A DNA stretch of 64,000 bases from Ktedonobacter sp. SOSP1-85 (GTDB lineage: Bacteria; Chloroflexota; Ktedonobacteria; Ktedonobacterales; Ktedonobacteraceae), in the NCBI RefSeq assembly GCF_016587415.1, contig NZ_BNJI01000001.1, positions 4,255,501 through 4,319,500 on the forward strand, read 5' to 3'. Under the pieces are notes generated by a model, which saw only the letters and a list, made by a program, of their open reading frames with translations, was not told where the DNA came from and ran no database searches. The position numbers and the translations under genes were made by a program. Numbering within the stretch: the first letter of the stretch is position 1; every line of letters starts with the position of its first letter. Shown piece after piece: positions 26,417-34,434 of this stretch.

Positions 26417-27611
26417 CGTGAGCGAGCAGGACGCTGCTACGCTTGAGTTCATGCAAAGCAAATGTCGAGGGCTGTACAACTGGTGGGTTATGAGGCTCAG
26501 GGAAGGAGAGAAGTGGAATCTCTACGAAGCCAAACGGAGTTTACAAGAAAGTAAGCACCATGATCCTGAGCTTATTCAGGTGTATGGCAAGTTGCTTCAA
26601 GAGGTCTACTATCGCCTTGATGGGGCCATGAAAGCATTCTATCGTAGAGTGAAAGCAGGTGAAAAGCCTGGATTTCCACGTGTACGTCCAAGACACGGCT
26701 TTTTTACGCTCTGCTATCCTGCCATGTACCTCAAACGTGAGGGTGACAAGCTCATCTTGCCTACAGGTGGTGGCGGGAAGCATGGGGCAAAGGTACATCC
26801 CAACGTCACTGCCCGTCTCACTGAGAGACCGCCAGAACAGTTCAAAAAGGTGGCGATCAGTCGGGATGCCAGAGGCAACTACTATGCTTCCTTCCCGGCA
26901 GAGCGGCCATCAAAGCCCTGTTCAACTGATGATGTTGCCGCCTTTGATCTTGGCATCAAAACCCTAGCAACAGGCGTGAATGAGCAAGGCAGAGTCTACA
27001 CCATTGGCGGATTCAAAGGGGCAAAATGGTATAACAAGCAACTGGACAACATTCGATCCAAGCGTGATAAATGCAAGAAAAAGTCACGTCGCTATCTCCA
27101 TCTCAGCAAAGTGTACAAGCGCGTATCCCAGAAAAAACGCAAGAAACAACGGGATAGTTTGCATAAAGCATCCCACCTGATGGCCCACAAACTGGTTGAA
27201 AGAACCGTTGTGGTTGGCGATCTCTCCCAGAGACAAATGGTCACAAAACAGCATGTAGAGCGCAATAAGCAGCTCAATAGAGCGGTCTATAATGAGTGGG
27301 GACTCTCCACCTTCCTCGAAATGCTGAAGTACAAATGCCAATTGTACGGGAAAGAATTGCACTTCTTAGATGAGCGCAACACCTCCAAGCAGTGTAGTGG
27401 CTGTGGGAATCTGCAAGCCAGGCCGCTGTGGAAGAGAACCTACTGTTGCGTAGAATGTGGACTCGTCATGGATCGCGATGAGAATAGCGCGGTGAACATT
27501 TTGACGAGGTTCCTTGCCCGGCGAGGGCCACACACTCCCTCTGTGGAGTGCGGTGTGCTGCAGGCGACCCAAAGCAGCGGAGAAGTCAAAGAGGCTTCCT
27601 GTGAGGGGTAA
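26388..27611 (+). CDS. tnpB: TnpB RNA-guided nuclease of the IS607 element
   Basis: 407 residues. RuvC-I 'AFDLGIKTLATG' (Asp near 186), zinc finger 'CSGCGNLQARPLWKRTYCCVECG' pattern with four Cys, and RuvC-III 'DRDENSAVN' are present. The RuvC-II site reads 'VVVGDLSQ', so the canonical Glu before Asp is Gly; a Glu is instead found in 'LDERNTSKQC' just before the zinc finger. Such relocated-Glu TnpBs are described, to my recollection. The guide RNA (omega/re RNA) in such elements normally overlaps the tnpB 3' end and continues downstream. The protein supports element retention and homing. Confidence 0.9.
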   Translation: MLLCKKIKIDVSEQDAATLEFMQSKCRGLYNWWVMRLREGEKWNLYEAKRSLQESKHHDPELIQVYGKLLQEVYYRLDGAMKAFYRRVKAGEKPGFPRVRPRHGFFTLCYPAMYLKREGDKLILPTGGGGKHGAKVHPNVTARLTERPPEQFKKVAISRDARGNYYASFPAERPSKPCSTDDVAAFDLGIKTLATGVNEQGRVYTIGGFKGAKWYNKQLDNIRSKRDKCKKKSRRYLHLSKVYKRVSQKKRKKQRDSLHKASHLMAHKLVERTVVVGDLSQRQMVTKQHVERNKQLNRAVYNEWGLSTFLEMLKYKCQLYGKELHFLDERNTSKQCSGCGNLQARPLWKRTYCCVECGLVMDRDENSAVNILTRFLARRGPHTPSVECGVLQATQSSGEVKEASCEG

Positions 27612-27676
27612 GTGCAGCAATTGGATCTATTCGAATGGGCTTCGCGCACATTTGAGGAGATTTAGAAAGGCAGTGT

Positions 27677-28234
27677 ATGGATAAAAAAGAAGAGATTATT
27701 TCTTTGCTGCAACAAGGAATGTCTTATAACGAAATAGCGAAGAAAGTGGGATGCAATAAATCAACTATATCCTTTCATGCCCAAAAGATGAAGATGTCTA
27801 GAAACCAAACGCCTCAGTACGACTGGCAAGAGATTCAGAAATATCATGATGCAGGTCACGGTATGAGAGAATGCCAGAAAAACTTTGGGTTTGCTAATAG
27901 CACATGGTCTAAGGCGATTAAAAGAGGTGATATTGAACCGAACGACCACATCATTCCTCTTGAAGTTCTGTTAGTGAGTGATCGTCATAAAACAGCAAGA
28001 TACCATTTGAAGAATCGTTTGTTACGAGCTGGAGTCTTAAAAAGAGAGTGTGCCATTTGTGGTATAACCGAATGGCAGGGGAAGCCACTGGCCTTTGATC
28101 TAGATCATATTAATGGTATAAATAACGATAATAGATTAGAAAATCTGCGTATACTTTGCCCCAACTGTCATAGTCAAACTGAAACTCATGCTGGGAAAAA
28201 CAATTTGTATAAGAAAAAGCGTCTCCTAGAGTAA
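27677..28234 (+). CDS. HNH endonuclease with N-terminal HTH
   Basis: 185 residues. The N-terminus is a resolvase-like helix-turn-helix ('MSYNEIAKKVGCNKSTISFH', about 15-34). The C-terminus has an HNH nuclease: 'CAICGITEWQGKPLAFDLDHINGINNDNRLENLRILCPNCHSQ' pattern with zinc Cys pairs (about 121-164) and the DH-N-H core. GC content is lower than in neighbours by eye, suggesting transfer. It lies 65 bp after IS607 tnpB and is convergent with a tRNA pair. It may be a homing-type or stand-alone nuclease; the target is unknown. Its stop codon lies in the terminator hairpin at 28217. Confidence 0.85.
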   Translation: MDKKEEIISLLQQGMSYNEIAKKVGCNKSTISFHAQKMKMSRNQTPQYDWQEIQKYHDAGHGMRECQKNFGFANSTWSKAIKRGDIEPNDHIIPLEVLLVSDRHKTARYHLKNRLLRAGVLKRECAICGITEWQGKPLAFDLDHINGINNDNRLENLRILCPNCHSQTETHAGKNNLYKKKRLLE

Positions 28235-28244
28235 GGAGACGCTT
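28217..28244. terminator. 11-bp hairpin, tRNA operon terminator overlapping the HNH stop
   Basis: AAGCGTCTCCT (28217-28227) and AGGAGACGCTT (28234-28244) pair exactly. On the minus strand the stem is followed by a T-run (TTTTTC counting the stem end), a good intrinsic terminator for the tRNA transcript. The HNH stop codon (28232-28234) ends at the first base of the right arm. Confidence 0.85.
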
Positions 28245-28252
28245 AAGCTAGA

Positions 28253-28325
28253 CAGGGGTGAAAGGAGTCGAACCTTCTGAAAGTCGTTTTGGAGACGACC
28301 GCCTCAACCGTTGGGCACCACCCCT
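28253..28325 (-). tRNA. tRNA-Trp (anticodon CCA)
   Basis: 73 nt fold as a cloverleaf: acceptor AGGGGTG/CACCCCT, D arm with GCC/GGC stem, anticodon stem GTCGT/ACGAC with loop CTCCAAA (anticodon CCA), T loop TTCGACT, and discriminator G as expected for Trp. The 3' CCA is not encoded. It lies 42 bp downstream of tRNA-Ser on the same strand. Confidence 0.95.
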
Positions 28326-28367
28326 ACAGGGTCTAAAACTGTTAACTCTACATATTTGTAAAGCTAG

Positions 28368-28454
28368 CGGAGAGGGAGAGATTCGAACTCTCGGAAGGAT
28401 TGCTCCTTCAGCGGTTTAGCAAACCGCCGCACTAGGCCACTATGCGACCTCTCC
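28368..28454 (-). tRNA. tRNA-Ser (anticodon GCT)
   Basis: 87 nt fold as a class II tRNA: acceptor GGAGAGG/CCTCTCC, discriminator G, anticodon loop TTGCTAA (anticodon GCT), a long variable arm as in serine tRNAs, and T loop TTCGAAT. The 3' CCA is not encoded. It is the first of two tRNAs transcribed from 28527. Confidence 0.96.
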
Positions 28455-28498
28455 GGACAGTGTCCGCCGAAGCTATTCACTCCTTCGAACTGGAAATA

Positions 28499-28527
28499 AG
28501 TATATAGCACAGGCGCCATTTTGTCAA
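28499..28527 (-). promoter_or_regulatory. tRNA operon promoter (TTGACA-N17-TATACT)
   Basis: On the minus strand TTGACA (28527-28522) and TATACT (28504-28499) are 17 nt apart, a near-perfect vegetative promoter. The start point near 28492 is about 38 nt before tRNA-Ser. Confidence 0.88.
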
Positions 28528-28544
28528 CACTTTTTATCAGGTTT

Positions 28545-29030
28545 TTAGAGGCGTTGATAGTTCCAACTGAGGCATTCGCCGTTGCGGAAGAGCATGTGTC
28601 CATGAAAGGGCTGAGGCTCGCCATCAAAGACCATGGGCAGGAAATACTTGTCGCTGGGCCACATGGGTAGAGTGGTGATGGTATCGCGCGGCACCCACTC
28701 CAGCGTGCCTTCAGCGTTTCCGCTGTGTGCCGTGCCATGCCAGGCATCGATCAGGAAGATAAAGCCGAACCAGTCGGCCCCGTTCTTGCCGAAGCCTTGC
28801 CAGGAAACGGTGCCGCGAAGCTGCATATGGTCTGCTTCTAGCCCCGACTCCTCGCGTATCTCGCGGCGCATGCCCGTAACAATATCTTCATTGGCCTCTA
28901 CACGGCCACCCAGGCCATTGTATTTGCCATAGTGCAGGTCGTCTGGTCGTTTGTTGCGATGAATCATCAGGATCTGCTTCCCGTCGGGGGAGAGAATATA
29001 CCCCAGGGTTGCCAAAATTGGTTGGAACAT
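28545..29030 (-). CDS. Nudix hydrolase (MutT/8-oxo-dGTPase-like)
   Basis: 161 residues. The Nudix box G-x5-E-x7-REVxEExG is present as 'GRVEANEDIVTGMRREIREE' (about 42-61), giving the Mg-binding helix. 'YNGLGGRVE' and the C-terminal 'LEWVPRDTITTLPMWPSDKYFLPM' resemble the MutT/MTH1 8-oxo-dGTP branch. It likely removes oxidised nucleotides, but related enzymes act on other nucleoside diphosphates. The 3' end lies in the tRNA promoter region, transcribed in the same direction. Confidence 0.9.
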   Translation of the reverse strand: MFQPILATLGYILSPDGKQILMIHRNKRPDDLHYGKYNGLGGRVEANEDIVTGMRREIREESGLEADHMQLRGTVSWQGFGKNGADWFGFIFLIDAWHGTAHSGNAEGTLEWVPRDTITTLPMWPSDKYFLPMVFDGEPQPFHGHMLFRNGECLSWNYQRL

Positions 29031-29080
29031 AGCAATGTATCTCTTTCAGTTGTGCTTGACCTCTCGCGCCGCGGCGCTCG

Positions 29081-29148
29081 CCTGATAGGTGGTCTGGTGC
29101 GTGGCTGCCAGCCGCAGGTTAGCAGCACGCACCAGACCACCTATCAGG
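29081..29148. repeat. 23-bp perfect inverted repeat upstream of the Nudix gene
   Basis: Arms 29081-29103 and 29126-29148 are exact reverse complements with a 22-nt loop. The repeat lies between the Nudix start (29030) and the receiver gene stop (29265), both on the minus strand, so it could terminate the receiver transcript, although no T-run follows. Confidence 0.88.
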
Positions 29149-29264
29149 AATTTAAATCATCTCTCTCATTGTAAGCGAGCGAGTGTGTTGGTGACCAGTG
29201 GAGAGGAGATTTGGACTATCGCGCAGCGAGCTGGCCCTGTTTCAGGCAGGGCCATAAAACTATC

Positions 29265-29645
29265 CTAACACGCTTCAAGGGGGCTTTGATGAGGTTGTGG
29301 TTGAGGCAAACGTGCTTTGAACTGGCTAAAGCGTCCAATCGTCCTGAGTAAATGCGTCAAGCGAAATGGCATCTTGTGAATCGCAGGTAGATTATATTCC
29401 CTCGCCATACACACGTTCCACTCATAAAAAGTAAGAATCAAGATGGGTATGCAATAGCCACGCATAAGCTGAGAAATGGCGGGAAAGCCTTGCCCGAACT
29501 CTCCTGGCTCAACAATGAGCAGGTCATATAAGCGGAATTGTTCTGGCATTGTGCCATAGATATCGACTCTATGACCCCCTAGCTCCAAAGCATGGTGTAG
29601 CATATCTCGGATCAGTGGTTCTTCCTCAATTACCGCGATATACAT
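29265..29645 (-). CDS. Degenerate receiver-domain (CheY-like) protein
   Basis: 126 residues, a stand-alone receiver-like fold: 'IAVIEEEPLIRDMLHHALE' has the acidic pair as E-E, the phospho-acceptor position reads 'LLIVEPGE' (Glu in place of Asp), the Thr/Ser position 'ILTFYE', and Lys in 'IHKMPF'. The Asp to Glu change means it is probably not phosphorylated and may be constitutively active or signal by binding. A C-terminal Pro/Gln-rich tail follows. It is alone on the minus strand with no DNA-binding domain. Confidence 0.7.
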   Translation of the reverse strand: MYIAVIEEEPLIRDMLHHALELGGHRVDIYGTMPEQFRLYDLLIVEPGEFGQGFPAISQLMRGYCIPILILTFYEWNVCMAREYNLPAIHKMPFRLTHLLRTIGRFSQFKARLPQPQPHQSPLEAC

Positions 29646-29774
29646 AACGTTACTTCCTTGTAATGGAAATTAAGCATACTGGACACGCAACTGCTTATAA
29701 GCAATAATACCATGAAATACGTGAATTTTGATATTAAAATCTTATAAGTATTTTCAAATGTCAAAAAATGATAT

Positions 29775-29824
29775 AGAAATGCAAACAAAAGTTTCGCATT
29801 TGCGAAACTTTTGTTTGCATTTCT
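29775..29824. terminator. 24-bp perfect inverted repeat after the men operon
   Basis: Arms 29775-29798 and 29801-29824 are exact reverse complements, loop TT. It lies 26 nt past the menE stop on the minus strand and is AT-rich at its outer end, with TTTTTTGA soon after on that strand. It is a likely end of the men operon transcript. Confidence 0.8.
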
Positions 29825-29850
29825 GTTGTTCATTTGTAGCGCTTCTGTCG

Positions 29851-31386
29851 TTAGGAGGGGAGTAATCCAGGTAGCTCACGCCGCAAGAGCTTCCCGGCTG
29901 AGTTGCGTGGAAGTTGTGCGACCGCGTAAATAGCCTTTGGCCGTTTGTAGTGTGCTAGATGCTGTGTAACATATGGAAGTAGCTCCGTGGTTGTGAGGCT
30001 ACTCCCCTCTCTCAGGCGTACAAAGGCGATGGGGAGCTGTCCCCACTGTGGATCATCAACGCCGCATACGCCTGCCTCCTCTACCTCTGGATGGATCATG
30101 AGCACAGCCTCAATCTCTGCTGGATAGACATTCTCGCCGCCAGAGATGATCAGGTCGGTGCGCCGGTCAAGCACATACAGGTATCCCTCTTCATCCACAT
30201 ATCCCAGGTCTCCCGTGGTGAACCAGCCATTGTGAAATGCGCGCGTGGTGGCCTCGGGACGATGATCATAGCCGGGTGTAATGGTTGGTCCCTGGAGATG
30301 AATAATACCTGGCTCGCCAGGAGGAACGGGCTGATGGTCTTCAGTGAGGATACGCAACTGCACGGGGAAGAGGGGCTTGCCAGCCGAACCAAGTTTGCGT
30401 AGCGCATCGGCAGGCAGGAGCGTTACCGCCTGTGCGCATGACTCGGTCAGGCCATAGGTCTGTACTACAGGAATATTTTTAGCGGCGCAGCGCTCTAATA
30501 GGGGTCTGGGGGCTGGTCCTCCTCCCAGGAGCACGCAGCGCAACGTCGCGGGGTACCTTCCCTGTGCCCCTGGGGCGTCGAGGGCATCAAGCATCCGCTG
30601 GAGGACGACGGCCACAACCGAAATAATGGTAACTCGCTCCTCAAAGATGGCTCGATTGACGGCTTCAGGCTCAAATTTCTCGTGTAAGTTGACGCTAATA
30701 CCGTTGATAACGCTGCGCATCAGGACTGTTAGTCCGCTTACATGGAAGAGCGGTAGACAGGCAAGCCAGCAGTCATCGGCATAATGGCCAAGAGTGAGCG
30801 CCGAGCCGAGCGCGCCCCAGCAGAGCATGCCATAGGTAATCAATACCCCTTTTGGATGCCCCGTGGTGCCGGAGGTGTACATAATGGAGTGAACCGCATC
30901 CAGGCCAATGGTCTCTTGCAGCGCGATCACAGGCCCCTCGGTCTGATTCGCGACAAGAACGTTCTGCTGGACATCGCTTGTAATGAGCACATGCGCGAGA
31001 GGCGTAATTTCGTCAGCTAGTTGTTGGGCTATATCGGCGTAGCGCTGGTCACTACAGAGAAATGTTGCCCGGACGTCGCTCAATTGCCAGGCAAGCTCCT
31101 GCTGGGTCAGGCGGGTATTGAGCGGGACCAGGATGGCGCCCAGGCGCATCAAGGCGTGGACCGTGACGACAAAGGGCAGACCGTTCGTCGCCAGCAGGGC
31201 AACACGACTCTCCTTGCTCACGCCACGAGCCGCGAGCTGGTAGGCCAGGTGATCGGCCTGGCGCAGCAATTCGGTGAAGCTCCAACGCATAGAACCACAT
31301 TGTATAGCCGGGTGGTTAGGCTGATTCTCGGCACAGCGTAGGAGCCAGTTGGGCAAGATGGTATCGTGAGATAAAGCGGTGTTCAT
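29851..31386 (-). CDS. menE: o-Succinylbenzoate-CoA ligase
   Basis: 511 residues, an ANL-superfamily adenylating enzyme. 'MYTSGTTGHPKGV' (A3, near 172), 'QTYGLTESC' (A5), 'TTGDLGYVDEEG' (A7), 'RRTDLIISGGENVYPAEIE' (A8) and catalytic Lys in 'RNSAGKLLRREL' (A10) are all present. It makes OSB-CoA from OSB, ATP and CoA. Its start overlaps the menC stop by 4 nt, so the two are translationally coupled. The menC/menB/menH context settles the substrate. It is the last gene of the operon. Confidence 0.94.
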   Translation of the reverse strand: MNTALSHDTILPNWLLRCAENQPNHPAIQCGSMRWSFTELLRQADHLAYQLAARGVSKESRVALLATNGLPFVVTVHALMRLGAILVPLNTRLTQQELAWQLSDVRATFLCSDQRYADIAQQLADEITPLAHVLITSDVQQNVLVANQTEGPVIALQETIGLDAVHSIMYTSGTTGHPKGVLITYGMLCWGALGSALTLGHYADDCWLACLPLFHVSGLTVLMRSVINGISVNLHEKFEPEAVNRAIFEERVTIISVVAVVLQRMLDALDAPGAQGRYPATLRCVLLGGGPAPRPLLERCAAKNIPVVQTYGLTESCAQAVTLLPADALRKLGSAGKPLFPVQLRILTEDHQPVPPGEPGIIHLQGPTITPGYDHRPEATTRAFHNGWFTTGDLGYVDEEGYLYVLDRRTDLIISGGENVYPAEIEAVLMIHPEVEEAGVCGVDDPQWGQLPIAFVRLREGSSLTTTELLPYVTQHLAHYKRPKAIYAVAQLPRNSAGKLLRRELPGLLPS

Positions 31387-32516
31387 CGAACTTCCTCTTG
31401 TGATGGCATGAATGTATAGCGAGCCAGGGCCGCCTGATCAAGCTGTACACCTAACCCTGGCGTTGTCGGAACGGGCATTAAACCGTCCCTGATAGTGATT
31501 TGATTGGTGAGTAAATCATCTTCGAGAAGCGCAAGCGTGGCTAAGCCACATTCCATCGTCACTTCGGGCGAGGCGGCTGCGAGGTGGAGCGTGGCTGCCA
31601 GTGATATACCTGCCTCAAGCGAGCTTGTAAGCACGCAACGCACGCCCGCGGCGTTGGCCGTTTGAATGATGGAGCGTGCCGGGTAGAGCCCACCCACCAG
31701 CTGCGGCTTGATAATCAGCACATCGGCGGCCTGCCAGTCTAAGATGCGACGCGTGCTTGCCAGGTCGTAGACCGCCTCATCAGCTGCCAGGGGGATTGCT
31801 ACCCTTTGCCTGAGTTGATACATGCCCTCAAGGTCAAAGGCACGCAGTGGCTGCTCTACATATTGAATGTCATATTGGGTGCAGGCTTCCAGGATGGTTG
31901 CTGCTTGCTCCAGGCTCCATTTCTCGTTGACATCCAGGCGCAGGTGTACCTGTGGTCCTATCGCGGCTCGTACGGCTGCGACTCGCTTAATTTCCTCTTC
32001 GGGATGATCAGACAGACCCATCTTGAGCTTTAGACAGCCAAAACCCGCCTGGATGGCTTTTTGCGCGGCCTGTGTCACGGCCTCGGTTGTGGCGGCGCCA
32101 ATGACGGCGTTCACAGCGACATTAGCACGTGGTCGCGTGCCAGCGGGGGCTAACAGTGTATGCAGGCTCATGCCTTCGTGCTGGCCCCATGCATCAAGCA
32201 GCGCGCATTCCAGGCCATAGAGGGCTGAGGCGGGATATCCCTGCTCTTCCAGGAGGGGATAGAGGCTGCTTACTGCCTCCACACAGTCGCGCTGGAGCAG
32301 CTGATCCCGCAGGGTGTTGAGAGCAGCATAGGTCTCGGCGAAGGTAGCGCCACCGAAATCTGGCAGTGGTGCCGCTTCGCCCAGGCCTATGATGCCCCCT
32401 GATGTCGTAATCTTGATTAGACAGCCCTCACGCTGCGCAAACGTGCCATGTGCCGTCGTGAAGCCCCCAGGCATAGGGATGCGATAGGGGAGAAGGTCGA
32501 TTGCCTGTACCTGCAT
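31383..32516 (-). CDS. menC: o-Succinylbenzoate synthase
   Basis: 377 residues, enolase superfamily, of the OSBS/N-acylamino-acid racemase type. The catalytic Lys is in 'LKLKMGL' (near 162), and metal ligands are Asp in 'RLDVNEKW', Glu in 'VEQPL' and Asp in 'ADEAVYD', with the second Lys in 'IIKPQLVGG'. It dehydrates SHCHC to OSB. NAAAR side activity is common in this branch, but the men operon supports OSBS. An in-operon hairpin lies between it and menB. Confidence 0.94.
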   Translation of the reverse strand: MQVQAIDLLPYRIPMPGGFTTAHGTFAQREGCLIKITTSGGIIGLGEAAPLPDFGGATFAETYAALNTLRDQLLQRDCVEAVSSLYPLLEEQGYPASALYGLECALLDAWGQHEGMSLHTLLAPAGTRPRANVAVNAVIGAATTEAVTQAAQKAIQAGFGCLKLKMGLSDHPEEEIKRVAAVRAAIGPQVHLRLDVNEKWSLEQAATILEACTQYDIQYVEQPLRAFDLEGMYQLRQRVAIPLAADEAVYDLASTRRILDWQAADVLIIKPQLVGGLYPARSIIQTANAAGVRCVLTSSLEAGISLAATLHLAAASPEVTMECGLATLALLEDDLLTNQITIRDGLMPVPTTPGLGVQLDQAALARYTFMPSQEEVR

Positions 32517-32574
32517 ATGCTCGTTTCCTCTATGCTCAAAGATGTTCTCTCAATACGTCCCAGGTACAATAGCA

Positions 32575-32606
32575 TGCAGCTACCAGATTGATTGCTGGTA
32601 GCTGCA
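32575..32606 (-). other. 12-bp hairpin between menB and menC
   Basis: TGCAGCTACCAG (32575-32586) and CTGGTAGCTGCA (32595-32606) pair exactly with an 8-nt loop, inside the 120-bp menB-menC gap. No T-tract follows on the minus strand, so it is more likely an mRNA processing or stability element than a full terminator. Confidence 0.6.
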
Positions 32607-32636
32607 CGCATGATGCTTCTTGGTCGTGTAGCTGGC

Positions 32637-33455
32637 TTAGGGCAGGCGTGGATACTTCGAGAAATCGGGCTTGCGCTTCTCCAGGAAGGCGTTTTTCCCC
32701 TCTTTGCCCTCTTCGGTCATATAGTAGAGCATGGTGGCATTGCCTGCAAGCTCTTGAATGCCGGCGAGCCCATCTGTATCGGCATTAAATGCGGACTTGA
32801 GGAAGCGCAGCGCGATGGGACTCTTCTCCAGAATTTCGCGACACCACTGGACGGTCTCCTCTTCAAGCTTCTCCAGGGGCACGACTGTGTTGACCAGGCC
32901 CATGTCCAGGGCTTCCTGGGCATTGTACTGGCGGCACAGATACCAGATTTCGCGGGCCTTCTTGTGCCCAACGACGCGCGCCAGGTAGGTCGCGCCCCAA
33001 CCGGCATCGAAGCTGCCCACGCGTGGACCGGTCTGACCGAAGCGGGCGTTGTCGGCGGCGATGGTCAGGTCGCAGAGCAGGTGTAGGACATGCCCGCCGC
33101 CAATAGCGTAGCCCGCGACCATAGCGATGACGGGCTTGGTCAGGTATTTAATTACCTTCTGCAACTCCAGGGCGTTCAAACGAGGAACGCCATCCTCGCC
33201 AACGTAGCCGCCCTCGCCACGCACGCGCTGGTCGCCACCTGAGCAGAAGGCACGCCCACCGGCACCTGTGAAGATAACGACGCCAATCTCTGGGTCTTCG
33301 CCGCAACGGCTAAAAGCATCAATCAACTCAAACAGGGTACGCGGGCGAAAGGCGTTGTGTACTTCGGGGCGATTGATGGTGATTTTGCCAATGCCCTCGG
33401 CCTTCTCAAAGATAATATCGGTATAGTCGCAGACTTTCTGCCAATCCAAAGACAT
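32637..33455 (-). CDS. menB: 1,4-Dihydroxy-2-naphthoyl-CoA synthase
   Basis: 272 residues from ATG 33455 with a GGAG box 8 nt upstream; the frame extends to 33515 without one. Crotonase fold with 'FCSGGDQ' and '[19 protein letters not shown]' (oxyanion hole), the MenB-specific '[18 protein letters not shown]' and '[15 protein letters not shown]', and C-terminal '[16 protein letters not shown]'. It cyclises OSB-CoA to DHNA-CoA. Length and motifs match the family. Confidence 0.97.
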   Translation of the reverse strand: MSLDWQKVCDYTDIIFEKAEGIGKITINRPEVHNAFRPRTLFELIDAFSRCGEDPEIGVVIFTGAGGRAFCSGGDQRVRGEGGYVGEDGVPRLNALELQKVIKYLTKPVIAMVAGYAIGGGHVLHLLCDLTIAADNARFGQTGPRVGSFDAGWGATYLARVVGHKKAREIWYLCRQYNAQEALDMGLVNTVVPLEKLEEETVQWCREILEKSPIALRFLKSAFNADTDGLAGIQELAGNATMLYYMTEEGKEGKNAFLEKRKPDFSKYPRLP

Positions 33456-33551
33456 GGTATATTCTCCTTCGAATAAGTTATAGATCAAAGAGATATGCTC
33501 TGCAAGCAAGCGCAATACATACTGGATCGCGCCTGCTCGCTCTTTTATCCC

Positions 33552-34406
33552 TTATGATAACACTTGGGTACAGAAATTCCCTACCTGGGCAACAAAGCGC
33601 TCAGGCTGCTCCAGATGGGGCGCATGGCCCGCTCCAGGAATGATATGCCAGCTTGCACGAGGCAATTTTTGTTGCATCTGTTGCGCGATGGCACAGAACT
33701 TGCTATCCAATTCGCCTGTGAGCAAGAGTGTGGGAAGGTCGAGCTCGCCCAGGCGTGCATGGAGCGCTGGTTGTGAGCCAGTGCCAACTCCACGTAGACT
33801 ATTTGCCAGACCCGTCGCTTGGTTGTCCAGGCGTTGCTGATGGATGGCTTCCCGCTCCTCTTCTGGCAATCTTTGCTGGCTCTCGAAGAGTGGTTGTTTC
33901 TCCCAGTAGTCAACGAAGGCCGGAATGCCCTCGCGCTCAATCCGTTTTGCGAGCGCCTCGTCATTTGTTCGGCGCTGAAGACGCGCCTCGCTGTCAGCCA
34001 TCCCTGGCGAGGCACTTTCTAAGATGAGCGCGCGGAAGAAGCCGGAAAAGGCGTTGTAGAGCGCGATCCGACCGCCCATGGAGTAGCCAAGCAGAATAGC
34101 TGTCCCTGGCTGGACATCCAGTTGGCGGAGCGCCTCCAGAATATCTTCCTGACAATGCTCCATAGCATAGCGCGCTGGATCGCTGGGGGCGTCAGACTGG
34201 CCATGTCCCAGCATATCAAGCGCGATCAGTTTGACGTTATATGAAGAAAGCGATGCGAATAGTGGGCTCCAGGAGAGGGCGCTCCCGGTAAAGCCATGCA
34301 GCAAGACCAGGGGGGGATGCTGTGGCTTCCCATAGATCACCGCCCCCATGTGCACACCATTCACAGCAAGCTGTCTCAGACTCATAATGCGTAGTGTACT
34401 GCCCAT
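33552..34406 (-). CDS. menH: MenH-like alpha/beta hydrolase (SHCHC synthase)
   Basis: 284 residues. 'LLHGFTGSALSW' (oxyanion region, near 35), nucleophile Ser in 'LLGYSMGGRIAL' (near 107), acid in 'GELDSKF' and catalytic His in 'GAGHAPHLEQPERF' complete the triad. The 'GYSMGGR' elbow and men context identify 2-succinyl-6-hydroxy-2,4-cyclohexadiene-1-carboxylate synthase, which eliminates pyruvate from SEPHCHC. It begins 28 bp after menD ends. A second in-frame ATG (34385) is possible, but GGGAGG supports 34406. Confidence 0.9.
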   Translation of the reverse strand: MGSTLRIMSLRQLAVNGVHMGAVIYGKPQHPPLVLLHGFTGSALSWSPLFASLSSYNVKLIALDMLGHGQSDAPSDPARYAMEHCQEDILEALRQLDVQPGTAILLGYSMGGRIALYNAFSGFFRALILESASPGMADSEARLQRRTNDEALAKRIEREGIPAFVDYWEKQPLFESQQRLPEEEREAIHQQRLDNQATGLANSLRGVGTGSQPALHARLGELDLPTLLLTGELDSKFCAIAQQMQQKLPRASWHIIPGAGHAPHLEQPERFVAQVGNFCTQVLS

Positions 34407-34434
34407 ACCGTGTCTACCTCCCTCTCTGCTCTGC

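Larger units (their letters stand above)
25796..27611 (+). mobile_element. IS607-type element (tnpA + tnpB)
   Basis: The element encodes a MerR-HTH serine recombinase and a TnpB nuclease with overlapping frames, the IS607 arrangement. IS607 elements have no terminal inverted repeats, and their ends cannot be fixed from one copy; the coordinates given are the coding span only. Both genes appear intact. Confidence 0.82.
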
